From: UBA7236 sp964463165
Lineage (GTDB): Bacteria > Bacteroidota > Bacteroidia > Chitinophagales > BACL12
Direction: 5' to 3'
NCBI GenBank assembly: GCA_964463165.1
Contig: CAYXBK010000021.1
Coordinates: 1-64,000, forward strand
Length of the DNA stretch: 64,000 nucleotides
Shown here: positions 51,908 through 60,792 of the stretch, in pieces
How the letters are laid out: every line of letters starts with the position of its first letter
Position numbering within the stretch: the first letter of the stretch is position 1
The notes under the pieces: model-generated
The model's database searches: none
What the model was told of the DNA's origin: nothing
What the model saw: the letters and a program-made list of their open reading frames with translations, nothing else
Position numbers and translations under genes: made by a program

Positions 51908-52312
51908 ATGAAAAGAATGCCTTCCGTCATCGTTACACTCTTGTTGGTTGTTGCAATGTCCTGCAAAAATAAAAGCGTGGATACCACCTCAACATCTGCA
52001 GAAGATACTGTAATTACAACAACCGATACAATTCAGGATATCCAAAAAGAAAATCCCAAAGAAAATATTCCGGTACCGCCTGACAAAATTCCTATGATGG
52101 AGGGAACTGTGATGATGAAAGGTGAAGCCTGGATCATTCACGGCACAAATCAATTAAGTGAAATGAAGGATTATTTTCCAAGCAATTTATCTGCGGAATT
52201 CAGGGTGGAGGGAATTCGTGTGGAATTTAAAGGTGTGATTTCTGAAATACCGCCGAATGTAAGAATGGTTGGCGTGCCGATTACGCTGACAGAAATTGAA
52301 AGGATTAAATAA
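51908..52312 (+). CDS. Lipoprotein of unknown function
   Basis: 134 aa from the ATG at 51908; the start MKRMPSVIVTLLLVVAMSC is a complete lipoprotein signal. A low-complexity T/E/P linker follows (TTSTSAEDTVITTTDTIQDI). The C-terminal ~65 residues look like a compact beta domain (MEGTVMMKGEAWIIHGTNQ, FRVEGIRVEFKGVISEIPPNV). This last part recalls small beta-barrel modules, but I assign no family. Confidence 0.6.
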   Translation: MKRMPSVIVTLLLVVAMSCKNKSVDTTSTSAEDTVITTTDTIQDIQKENPKENIPVPPDKIPMMEGTVMMKGEAWIIHGTNQLSEMKDYFPSNLSAEFRVEGIRVEFKGVISEIPPNVRMVGVPITLTEIERIK

Positions 52313-52401
52313 AAATTATTCAGGCAAAGAAGGAAAGAAAATAAGAAATGCTTTTAGGCAGATTTTCTCTCCATGCAAACCTGTGATAAACAAATATCCG
52401 T

Positions 52402-53268
52402 ATGACAGGCCCTGTTGATCAAAGTATTTCTCTCATCTCATTCGGAAATGATTTTTTACAATCAGGTGAATTATTTAAATTCTATCCTGAAAATCTGGCA
52501 TTCCAATTTTGCAACAATGTATTATTTTCTGAAGAACAACTGCAAAACCAAACAGGTAATCCAAATAAAAAATTATATGCGGCGAACCCGGTCGAATGGT
52601 TGCAGCAATTAAAAAAAAATAATTGCAAAAAGCTTCGGCTCTATTATGCACCGTCAGAAAAACAAACGCTTGCAAAAGATTTTCAGTCTGCAGCATTTGT
52701 CGGCGGTGGCGGCACCTGGATGATCGAAACGATATTTGAAAATACATCCGATTTCTGGAGCAACAATTGGAAGGTGACAAATAAAAATGATCCGGACAGA
52801 AAAATCTGGACCGTGTATTATATAAGATCAGAAATGCAGACTACAATAATAAATCTGCAATTTGATCCGGTTGAAATAAAAGGGAAATTGCATGCTGCAC
52901 TTCACGATATCAAAACATTTGCGCTATCGCAAAAATTAGATTTCTGGGCCGACTGGTTTGAACGGGCAATCCGCACTCTGGATGCGCAAAATCCGGAAGC
53001 ATTATTTCATCGTCGGGATATGCTCGTACAAAAAAATCACCCACTCATCGCTCGTCAATTGCTCTATGGTGCCGGTAATGCATTTGTTTTCGGCGGCATG
53101 GGCTCATGGAATGATATCGGATTTAAGGAAGAAGGAATAAGAAAGGAATACGACCGGCTTTCTTCGAATTTATATGACCGCATGAACCAGGCAATCATAT
53201 GCGGGATCAATTTCGAAAACCATGATTCACCAGGAAGAGCAATAAATGATATTACTTTTAAAAATTAA
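52402..53268 (+). CDS. Hypothetical protein, 288 aa
   Basis: No signal peptide. Mixed alpha/beta with a glycine-rich segment FVGGGGTWMIETIFENTSDFW and a helical end rich in charged residues (LSSNLYDRMNQAIICGINFENHDSPG). The GYGAGNAFVFGGMGSWNDIGF-like segment is distinctive but unfamiliar to me. It is not part of a visible operon; 89 bases lie after the lipoprotein and about 225 gene-free bases follow. Composition and length suggest a real, conserved gene. Confidence 0.6.
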   Translation: MTGPVDQSISLISFGNDFLQSGELFKFYPENLAFQFCNNVLFSEEQLQNQTGNPNKKLYAANPVEWLQQLKKNNCKKLRLYYAPSEKQTLAKDFQSAAFVGGGGTWMIETIFENTSDFWSNNWKVTNKNDPDRKIWTVYYIRSEMQTTIINLQFDPVEIKGKLHAALHDIKTFALSQKLDFWADWFERAIRTLDAQNPEALFHRRDMLVQKNHPLIARQLLYGAGNAFVFGGMGSWNDIGFKEEGIRKEYDRLSSNLYDRMNQAIICGINFENHDSPGRAINDITFKN

Positions 53269-53296
53269 TTTTATGTTGTTTCTCAAAATGATTACA

Positions 53297-53448
53297 GCAA
53301 AGACGGGAAATCGCAAAGGCACCAATAATACTTACGGGTTTTTAGTCGCCTGCTTTTCGCATTGATCTATTCACCTCAAAGGCAGTAATTTGAAAATTCA
53401 TGTTTTTAATTATAACTCCTTTTTGCGTCTTCCGGCTTTGCGGTTAAA
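53297..53448. repeat. Degenerate inverted words between convergent genes
   Basis: GCAAAG..GCAAAGGCACC around 53297-53323 pairs loosely with TTTTTGCGTCTTCCGGCTTTGCGG around 53420-53444. It lies between two convergent genes and uses the same CAAAG/CTTTGCG words as 17569-17617. No gene. Confidence 0.55.
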
Positions 53449-53493
53449 AATGCTTGTCATAATAAAAATTTGTTCGAAATTGAATTGTTTTTT

Positions 53494-54750
53494 TTACCGC
53501 ATCACACTAAATCTCTTCACACCTGCCTCACCATTTTCACCTATGCATTTCAATATATAATTCCCCTCCGGTAAATCGGAAACTGAAATTTTAGTGATCC
53601 CTGAACCGAATGTTTTTAATTGCCTTCCGGTGAAGTCGTAAATATTTATCTGAGAGATATTTATTTCTGCATCCGGCTGAATGATTAAATAATCATTAGC
53701 AGGATTCGGCGACAATTGAAATTGATGCAAATTATTTTCAGGAATACCGCTTTCGAAAAATAAATTTTTGCAGGTCGTATTTTCGCCGCCTTCGTTTGCA
53801 GCCGTGAGACAAACCGTATGCACACCTGCTTCCTCATACACATGCACGGGATTTTGTTCTGTTGAATTATTTCCATCTCCAAAATCCCAATACCATTCCA
53901 CCGGATCATTTAATGAAATATCTACAAATGCACATTCGAGTCCGTTGATTAAATAAGTAAATTCCACAACAGGTGGCGGGACCGCCAGAACAATTTCCAC
54001 GTCTTCACAAACCGTATTTGAACCACCGCCGTTTGCGGCAGTTAAACAAACATTGAATATTCCGTTTGTTAAAAATAAATGCACCGGATTTTGCAAAATG
54101 CTCGTATCGCCGTCATCAAAATCCCAAAACCATTCAAATGGTGATAGCGTAGAAAGATCCGTAAATGTAACGAGCGGATCGCCGGAAAATTCAAACAAGG
54201 CAACCGGCGGCATATAACTGCTGATCGCAACCAGTTTACATGTATAACTCGTGCCGCCCGGATTATTTGCAGAAAGGCAAACCGAATAAAGTCCGTTTTC
54301 CAGATAAGTATGAACAGGGTTTTCTTCAGAAGATGTTTCGCCGTCGCCGAAAAACCAATCCCAACTTGTTGGATAATTCGTTGTAAGATCAGTGAACATA
54401 ACTGTCGGGTCACCGCTGAAACTAAAATCTGCACCGGGTGCATAATAAGTATTTATCGTATCGCAAAAAGTATCGGAGCCAAAATCATTTGTTGTTGTGA
54501 GGCAAACGATGAACAATCCCGGCTCTGCATAAGCATGCACGGGATTTAATTCTGTTGAAGTGCCGCCATCGCCAAAATCCCAGAAATATGTTTCGCCGTC
54601 TGTGCTTTCATTTAAAAAATACACTTCAGCACCTGCACCTATAAATTCGATATAATAAGAATAATCCGCAACAGGCGGGTCGCCACCTGCAGGAATTGCA
54701 TATACATTCATGGAAAATAAAACAATAAAGAGGAGGAGCATTTGTTTCAT
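53494..54750 (-). CDS. PKD-repeat surface protein with T9SS sorting domain
   Basis: 418 aa. The signal peptide ends NVYA. Four PKD repeats fill residues ~25-340; each has an FGDG or FDDG turn, a PVHxY segment and a V-C-L-[TS]-x-x-N...C pair. The last ~75 residues (LSPNPAND to KRFSVM) are a T9SS type A domain. It has only PKD repeats between signal and sorting domain, unlike the PKD protein at 30832-33072, which has an extra N-terminal domain. Probably a surface adhesin. Confidence 0.88.
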   Translation of the reverse strand: MKQMLLLFIVLFSMNVYAIPAGGDPPVADYSYYIEFIGAGAEVYFLNESTDGETYFWDFGDGGTSTELNPVHAYAEPGLFIVCLTTTNDFGSDTFCDTINTYYAPGADFSFSGDPTVMFTDLTTNYPTSWDWFFGDGETSSEENPVHTYLENGLYSVCLSANNPGGTSYTCKLVAISSYMPPVALFEFSGDPLVTFTDLSTLSPFEWFWDFDDGDTSILQNPVHLFLTNGIFNVCLTAANGGGSNTVCEDVEIVLAVPPPVVEFTYLINGLECAFVDISLNDPVEWYWDFGDGNNSTEQNPVHVYEEAGVHTVCLTAANEGGENTTCKNLFFESGIPENNLHQFQLSPNPANDYLIIQPDAEINISQINIYDFTGRQLKTFGSGITKISVSDLPEGNYILKCIGENGEAGVKRFSVMR

Positions 54751-54768
54751 ACTATAAATTTAGGAAAT

Positions 54769-54802
54769 AGTAGTGAGTATTGAGTAGTGAGTATTGAGTA
54801 TG
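54769..54802. repeat. Degenerate repeat AGTAGTGAGTATTGAG
   Basis: The word AGTATTGAG/AGTAGTGAG occurs about twice between the divergent PKD and ureohydrolase genes. The 15-mer at 54777-54791 is matched exactly, in opposite orientation, at 34096-34110. Confidence 0.75.
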
Positions 54803-54904
54803 GAGACGAGGCGATATCACTTATCACTCCTTTCTCCTTCTAATCAATAAATCAACTAATCTGCTAATCGTCAAATCCGCTCATCAATTTTTTATCTTTG
54901 CGCC

Positions 54905-55951
54905 ATGAATCCAAAAGAATCGAGAGCGGAAAAAATTGCGGCATTTCATGCCAGCGGTGTGGGTGTGGCGAATAACCAGATGTTTGGCCTGCCGTTTAAT
55001 TATGAAGAATCGGAACTGGTGCTTGTGCAGGTGCCCTGGGAAGTGACAGTTTCCTATCGTGCCGGAACTGCAAAAGGGCCGGATGCAATTATGAAAGCAT
55101 CCACGCAAATTGATCTATACGATAATGATAACCCGACAGGCTGGCAACAGGGAATTTTTACGAAAAAAATATCTTCTTCCTTAAAGAAAAAAAGTGCGGA
55201 AGCCCGCAAGCTGGCCGAACAACATATTAAAGCGCTTGAAAAAGGAAAAGAAAATGAAAAGGGCCTCGATGAAATAAATAAAGCAAGCGAACAATTAAAT
55301 CAATTCGTGTATAAAGAAACAATTGCTGCATTAAACGACAACAAACTGGTCGGACTTGTGGGTGGCGATCACAGCACACCGCTCGGATATATGCAGGCAC
55401 TTGCAGAAAAACACGGCGGCTTCGGCATTTTACAAATTGATGCGCATGCCGATTTGCGTGATGCTTATGAAGGATTTACCTATTCGCATGCAAGCATTAT
55501 GTTCAATGCATTGAAAATTGAAAATGTAAAAAAACTCGTGCAGGTGGGTGTAAGAGATATTTGTGATGATGAAATAAATGTGATTGATAATTCAAATCGC
55601 CGTATTGTAACTTATTTCGATCAGGAATTAAAGCACGGTCAATACAATAATATTTCATGGCAGCAGATCTGCGCTCAAATTGTATCTCAATTGCCCGAAA
55701 AAGTATATATCAGTTTTGATATCGACGGGTTGGATCCGAAATTATGTCCTGATACCGGCACCCCGGTTCCGGGCGGACTCGAATTTGAACAGGCAGTTTA
55801 TTTAATTAATGAATTGATCCGGTCAGACAGAAAAATAATCGGCTTCGATCTGGTGGAAGTGGCACCGGGAAAAACAGAATGGAATGCGATTGTTGGTGCA
55901 CGTATGTTGTACAAATTATGCAACCTGATCTTAAAAAGTAATGGCTTGTAA
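54905..55951 (+). CDS. Ureohydrolase (arginase/agmatinase/formimidoylglutamase family)
   Basis: 348 aa. All metal ligands are visible: H156 in GGDHS, D179-x-H181-x-D183 (DAHADLR), and D272-x-D274 (SFDIDGLDP). A long helical insertion (residues ~88-135, KKISSSLKKKSAEARKLAEQHI) makes it larger than the ~300 aa of typical agmatinases; this extended form is common in Bacteroidota. The family hydrolyses guanidino or formimino compounds using two Mn2+ ions. Its exact substrate cannot be decided. The redoxin lipoprotein starts immediately after its stop. Confidence 0.9.
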   Translation: MNPKESRAEKIAAFHASGVGVANNQMFGLPFNYEESELVLVQVPWEVTVSYRAGTAKGPDAIMKASTQIDLYDNDNPTGWQQGIFTKKISSSLKKKSAEARKLAEQHIKALEKGKENEKGLDEINKASEQLNQFVYKETIAALNDNKLVGLVGGDHSTPLGYMQALAEKHGGFGILQIDAHADLRDAYEGFTYSHASIMFNALKIENVKKLVQVGVRDICDDEINVIDNSNRRIVTYFDQELKHGQYNNISWQQICAQIVSQLPEKVYISFDIDGLDPKLCPDTGTPVPGGLEFEQAVYLINELIRSDRKIIGFDLVEVAPGKTEWNAIVGARMLYKLCNLILKSNGL

Positions 55952-56518
55952 ATGAAATTTATTTCTTGCATGGTGCTTATCCTTCTTTTTACTTCCTGTG
56001 AAAAGAAAAATATCTACACCGTGAAACTGACTTACCCGAATGGAGAAATTTATGAGCAAAACAAAATAAAGGAGGATGAATATCTGCTCATTTTCTTTTT
56101 ATCACCGCAATGCCCGCTGAGTGAAAATTATACAAAGACAATAAATGAGATCACGCAACACCTGGATTCCGTAAATCATAAAATCAGAAATTTTGTTGTG
56201 ATACCGAAATCGAATTTCGGCAGGCTGGATATAGTTGAGTTCATTGATCAATATAAAATCCATCCGCAGGTTTATGTTGATGCGAAAAATGATCTCGCTG
56301 AATTACTCGGTGCAACGGCTACGCCGGAAGTATTTTTATTGAATGCAAAAAATGAGATCCTGTATTCCGGTGCCATCGATAATTGGGCAGTGGATCTCGG
56401 GCAAAAAAGGCAGGTGATAACGGAACATTATTTATTGGATGCCTTAAATGCCGTGGAGAATCATATTCCGGTTCCGGTGAAAAAAACAACGGCGGTGGGC
56501 TGTTTTATTGAGTATTGA
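55952..56518 (+). CDS. Redoxin/thioredoxin-fold lipoprotein
   Basis: 188 aa. A lipoprotein signal ends LLFTSC (C16). The thioredoxin fold has a single active-site cysteine C54 (FFLSPQCPLSENY), then the cis-Pro segment TATPEVFLLNAKNEILYSGAIDNW and a C-terminal KKTTAVGCFIEY. The last segments match the redoxin domain which in Planctomycetes and Acidobacteria proteins precedes a cytochrome c and PHM-like domain in one chain. Here the cytochrome/PHM gene is the next one downstream. It starts directly after the ureohydrolase stop (0 bases). It may load copper or keep a disulfide reduced. Confidence 0.8.
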   Translation: MKFISCMVLILLFTSCEKKNIYTVKLTYPNGEIYEQNKIKEDEYLLIFFLSPQCPLSENYTKTINEITQHLDSVNHKIRNFVVIPKSNFGRLDIVEFIDQYKIHPQVYVDAKNDLAELLGATATPEVFLLNAKNEILYSGAIDNWAVDLGQKRQVITEHYLLDALNAVENHIPVPVKKTTAVGCFIEY

Positions 56519-56570
56519 AAATTTCATGCAAAGAAACCAAGCAAGTTAAAGTCGCAGAAAAAAATGAATT

Positions 56571-56610
56571 ACAATCTGTGCAAATCCGTGTAATCTGTGG
56601 TGTAAAAACC
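56571..56610 (+). repeat. Degenerate repeat AATCTGTG..AAATCCGTGTAATCTGTGG
   Basis: The core AAATCCGTGTAATCTGTGGT (56582-56601) recurs inverted with one change at 37722-37741. It sits between the redoxin and cytochrome/PHM genes and is not coding. Confidence 0.75.
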
Positions 56611-56678
56611 AGGTGTTTCACACATTGAAAAGAAAGTTGAACAGCTTCAATTATGCAGGAATACATTATTTTCGCAAT

Positions 56679-58109
56679 ATGCATTTTGGAAATGGCAGGA
56701 TAAATTATCAACGTGCAGTTCTTATTTGTTTAGGACTGCTGATTATTATTTCCTGCGATAAAAAAGCAAAAGAATCCGAATCAGAATTACCGGAGCAAAT
56801 TACTTTCACGGAACACATCTTACCGATTATTTATACAAATTGCACACCTTGTCACCGGCCGGGTTCTGCAGGGCCATTCTCCTTTACAAATTATGAAGAG
56901 ATCGTGCGCAAGGCAAAAACATTAAAAAAAGTTACGCAGAGCAGATTTATGCCACCCTGGCCGGCCGATCCTGCATATGTGCATTTTGCAGGTGAGCGCA
57001 TATTATCACAAATGGAAATTGATATGATCGGAAAATGGGTGGATGATAAATGCCCGTATGGTGATTCATTATATGTATTGCCACCGCCCGTTTATGCAAG
57101 CGGCATTGCAACCGGTTCACAGATTGGTGAACCGGATCTGGTAATTGATTTTCCGGATATTGAATTAACGGGTGATAATAAAGATCATTTTTTTCTGGTG
57201 AAAGTGCCTTATGAAATTCCGGAAGATAAATTTGTAAAAACAATTGAATTTATTCCCGGTAATAAAAAACTTACGCATCATATGAATGCAAATCTGATCG
57301 AATATCAACCCGGAAAAAAGAAAGATGTATTTGCAGGAAATAAAATCATACCGACAAATCTTGCGGAAGATGCAATGCAGGTGCAAAAAGAAATGAATAA
57401 TCTGAACGACGACGGTTCCGTTCCATCACTTGTGCCATTGGTATGCAATTATTTACCGGGTGTTTCACCGTCAATATATCCTTCCGGTATCGGCGGATTT
57501 CGTATGAGTAAACAAGGTGCATTTTTTATCAACGACCTGCATTTCGGCCCAAGTGCAGTTGATACATTTGATCATGATGCACATTTCAATATTTTTTTCA
57601 TGCATGCTGCACCTGAAAGGCCAACCTATGAAATATTACTCGGCTCATTAGGCGTAGCACCGGTGAAACCGAATCTTGTGATACCCGCAAATGAAATAAA
57701 AACATTTACAATCGATTATGTTGTGCAGGAAGATATGAGTGTGCTCACCGTAAATCCGCATATGCATTTACTCGGAAAATCATTCCTCGCTTATGCGATC
57801 ACACCCTTACAGGATACAATTCCGATGATCAGAATAAATCATTGGGATTTCAGATGGCAATATTTTTATACGTACAAAAATGTTTTGAAAATTCCCGGTG
57901 GTTCGGTAATTCATGTGGAAGGAACTTTTGATAATACCGAATCAAATCCGAACAACCCGTATTTTCCGCCGCAGGTAATTATTGATCGCGGCAAACAATT
58001 CGACAGTATGAAAACAACGAATGAAATGCTGCAATTTATCGTCACCTATATGCCTTACAAACCGGGTGATGAAAAAATAAGCCTGGAAAATATTAAATTG
58101 CAGAAATAA
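56679..58109 (+). CDS. Lipoprotein with cytochrome c-like and copper monooxygenase-like domains
   Basis: 476 aa from the ATG at 56679, which gives lipobox LIIISC (C26); a GTG at 56613 would lengthen the N-terminus without sense. The haem motif is C55-TP-C58-H59 with MPPW (M91) near the expected axial Met. The PHM/DBH-like part has H200-H201-M (KKLTHHMN) and a later PHMHLLGKSF, plausible copper ligands. The predicted role is an oxygen- or peroxide-using oxidation at the cell envelope; substrate unknown. A TTG-started MFS gene follows after 1 base, and the redoxin lipoprotein precedes it. Confidence 0.82.
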   Translation: MHFGNGRINYQRAVLICLGLLIIISCDKKAKESESELPEQITFTEHILPIIYTNCTPCHRPGSAGPFSFTNYEEIVRKAKTLKKVTQSRFMPPWPADPAYVHFAGERILSQMEIDMIGKWVDDKCPYGDSLYVLPPPVYASGIATGSQIGEPDLVIDFPDIELTGDNKDHFFLVKVPYEIPEDKFVKTIEFIPGNKKLTHHMNANLIEYQPGKKKDVFAGNKIIPTNLAEDAMQVQKEMNNLNDDGSVPSLVPLVCNYLPGVSPSIYPSGIGGFRMSKQGAFFINDLHFGPSAVDTFDHDAHFNIFFMHAAPERPTYEILLGSLGVAPVKPNLVIPANEIKTFTIDYVVQEDMSVLTVNPHMHLLGKSFLAYAITPLQDTIPMIRINHWDFRWQYFYTYKNVLKIPGGSVIHVEGTFDNTESNPNNPYFPPQVIIDRGKQFDSMKTTNEMLQFIVTYMPYKPGDEKISLENIKLQK

Positions 58110-58110
58110 T

Positions 58111-59340
58111 TTGTCGTTGAGAAGATATTTCCCTTATATCACCAGACCCATTCTTGTTTTAAGCCTTGTCAGTTTATTTACAGACATGGCGAGTGAAATG
58201 TTGTATCCCATCATGCCGGTCTATTTAAAAACAATCGGCTTTTCCGTTTTATTAATTGGTTTGCTCGAAGGATTTGCAGAAATGATCGCTGGATTAAGCA
58301 AAGGCTATTTCGGTCAATTATCAGATGTGCAGCAGAAGCGTTTGCCATTTGTTCGTCTTGGATATTTTCTAAGTGCGATTTCCAAACCGATGATGGCACT
58401 GTTCACCTATCCTGTCTGGGTATTTTTTTCACGCACCATCGACAGATTTGGAAAAGGGTTGCGCACGGCTCCGAGAGATGCATTATTATCTTCCCAAACA
58501 AATAAAGAAAATAAAGCAAGGGTATTCGGCTTTCATCGCAGTCTCGATACATTCGGTGCAGTACTCGGCCCATCCATCGCGTTATTATTTTTATATTTTT
58601 ATCCCGGCGATTACCGCAATCTATTTCTGATCGCATTTATTCCGGGAATCATTGCGGTATTATTTACATTTTATGTAAAGGAGAAAAAAATACAACCGCA
58701 AAACAAAAAGATCCATTTCTTTACATTTTTACATTATGCATTTGGCAAAAATAAATCCGGAGTTTCAGGTGAAATACTTCCTCTTTCTGCAGCAGATAAA
58801 AATTACCGCCGCTTATTGATCGGTTTACTCGTTTTTGCACTGGTAAACAGTTCAGATGTTCTGCTCTTATTAAAAATGAAAGAAGCGGGTATTTCAGATA
58901 CCGTTGTGATCACAATATATATATTTTACAATCTTGCTTATGCGCTTTTTTCGATACCGGCTGGTATGCTTGCAGATAAATTCGGGATCAGAAAAATATT
59001 TATTACCGGTTTGATTTTATTCGGAATCGTTTACACCGGATTTGCGATAAATTCCGAACCCTTCATTTACTGGATTCTCTTTTTGATTTACGGATTATAC
59101 GCAGCCTGCACCGAAGGAATTGCAAAAGCATGGATATCTAACCTTGTTGTGCCCGGGGAAACAGGCACGGCAATCGGGACCTACGCCGCCTTATCGAGTG
59201 TATGTGCCCTGGTGGCGAGCACGATGGCGGGTTTTTTATGGTATACATGCGGGGCAGGATATGCATTCGGACTCACTGCAACGGTTGTTGCCGTTTTGAT
59301 CATCTATTTCAGCAGATTAGGAACAAAGGGAATGATGTAA
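58111..59340 (+). CDS. MFS transporter
   Basis: 409 aa with about twelve hydrophobic segments. It starts with a TTG 1 base after the previous stop; the first in-frame ATG is inside a membrane helix. The loop motif LSLVSLFTDMASEMLYPIMPVYLKT and the DRFGKGLRTAPRDALLSS segment belong to a Major Facilitator subfamily of exporters with unknown cargo. The loop at residue ~220 is cytoplasmic and basic. Position at the end of the ureohydrolase/redoxin/PHM run suggests co-transcription. The substrate cannot be assigned. Confidence 0.88.
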   Translation: MSLRRYFPYITRPILVLSLVSLFTDMASEMLYPIMPVYLKTIGFSVLLIGLLEGFAEMIAGLSKGYFGQLSDVQQKRLPFVRLGYFLSAISKPMMALFTYPVWVFFSRTIDRFGKGLRTAPRDALLSSQTNKENKARVFGFHRSLDTFGAVLGPSIALLFLYFYPGDYRNLFLIAFIPGIIAVLFTFYVKEKKIQPQNKKIHFFTFLHYAFGKNKSGVSGEILPLSAADKNYRRLLIGLLVFALVNSSDVLLLLKMKEAGISDTVVITIYIFYNLAYALFSIPAGMLADKFGIRKIFITGLILFGIVYTGFAINSEPFIYWILFLIYGLYAACTEGIAKAWISNLVVPGETGTAIGTYAALSSVCALVASTMAGFLWYTCGAGYAFGLTATVVAVLIIYFSRLGTKGMM

Positions 59341-59391
59341 TTTTACCCCCTTGAAAAACCCAATGAAAACAACAGCCGCTCTGCTCCAGAT

Positions 59392-60750
59392 ATGAAGTCG
59401 ACCTCAGCAAAATTTTTATCCGGAATAAAAAAACCTTTTACGAGCGGCAACGAGGTTACTTCAATCAATTTATTTATCCGCGGACTTACACTTGGCGGAA
59501 AATTCTTTTTCATCATTTTTCTCGGCAAACATCTCACTGATGCGCAAATGGGTGAATGGGGGATTTTTACAACAAGTATTTCACTTTCCCTCTATCTCGT
59601 AGGATTGGATTTTTATACGTATTCAACACGCACCATACTGGATTATCCGATTGAAAACAGAAAACCATTTTTACGGGATCAATTTGTTTTTTATCTTATC
59701 AGCTATGCGATTTTATTTCCGCTGCTCTACTTATTATTTGCATTTCGGGTGATGGAACCGAAACTTGCAGTGTTTTTTTATATTATTTTATTATTTGAAC
59801 ATTTAGCGCAGGAAACCTACCGCACTTTTGTGTTATTCAAAAGGCCGATCGCTGCGAATGTGATTTTATTTCTGCGGACCGGCCTCTGGTCGTACGTTTT
59901 ACTCACTGCCTGGTTTTTGCATTTTGATGAATTGAAATCATTTAAAAGCACTTTGGTGTTTTGGATCTGCGGCGGCGCAAGTGCCGTTATTACCGCTGTG
60001 ATCTTATTGTCAAGGATTCATTTTAAATCAGCAAAAGGAATTCCCGTAAACTGGGACTGGATCAAAAAAGGGATCAAGGTCAGCCTGATTTATTTTGTCG
60101 CCACCATCAGTTTCAAAATTATTGAAATGGCCGACAGGTATTTCATCGCTTATTATCATTCAAAAGATATGGTGGGTATTTATACCTTCTATGCGAGTAT
60201 GGCGAATATGATTGAAATTTTTGTGCATACCACTACGATCATCATCTTCTCACCTATTTTAATTGATACATTTCACAAAAACAATATTGAATATCAGACA
60301 ACGATAAACAGGTTTGCAAAAAGTATTTTGATTTATAATGTTTTCGCTGTTTTGATCCTGGGTGCCATCATGTATCCGGTACTCGAATTTGTGATCAATA
60401 AAGAATCTTATCTCGTCCATTTATCATCTTTCATTTTACTTGTCGCTGCAGAAATGGTATTCAACGTATCTCTTATTTTCCACTATATTTTATACGTTCG
60501 CAAAAACGATTTTGCAGTTGTTAAAGCAACCATCCTGACTGCCTTCACCAATATTCTTTTCAATTTTATTCTAATTCCTGATTTCGGAATCAATGGAGCG
60601 GCACTCGCAACATTTTTGAGCTTCATTATGCTTGTGGTGCTCAAAGCATATTATTCAAGAAATCTCTACGAAGGAAGAAAGATCATATCATTGCGTTTTC
60701 TCAGAAAGAACAGAAAGAATGGTCACCGGCAGAACCCGCTGAATAACTAA
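59392..60750 (+). CDS. Wzx-type flippase/polysaccharide biosynthesis protein
   Basis: 452 aa with 12-14 hydrophobic segments and the usual N-terminal INLFIRGLTLGGKFFFIIFLGKHLTDAQMG, where the family has a conserved small-loop pattern. The C-terminal half includes NILFNFILIPDFGINGAALAT, a very typical motif of MATE/MOP-superfamily flippases. It would move lipid-linked glycan units across the cytoplasmic membrane. It starts 51 bases after the MFS gene and is followed 42 bases later by a second flippase. Confidence 0.9.
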   Translation: MKSTSAKFLSGIKKPFTSGNEVTSINLFIRGLTLGGKFFFIIFLGKHLTDAQMGEWGIFTTSISLSLYLVGLDFYTYSTRTILDYPIENRKPFLRDQFVFYLISYAILFPLLYLLFAFRVMEPKLAVFFYIILLFEHLAQETYRTFVLFKRPIAANVILFLRTGLWSYVLLTAWFLHFDELKSFKSTLVFWICGGASAVITAVILLSRIHFKSAKGIPVNWDWIKKGIKVSLIYFVATISFKIIEMADRYFIAYYHSKDMVGIYTFYASMANMIEIFVHTTTIIIFSPILIDTFHKNNIEYQTTINRFAKSILIYNVFAVLILGAIMYPVLEFVINKESYLVHLSSFILLVAAEMVFNVSLIFHYILYVRKNDFAVVKATILTAFTNILFNFILIPDFGINGAALATFLSFIMLVVLKAYYSRNLYEGRKIISLRFLRKNRKNGHRQNPLNN

Positions 60751-60792
60751 GGCTGCGATATGTTTTGTTTCAATTAATTTTGCGCACATCCA

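Noticed and set aside
60764..60782. TTTG and TAATTTTG before the second flippase as a promoter
   Set aside because: The spacing is only 7 bases; this is too short for the Bacteroidota promoter.
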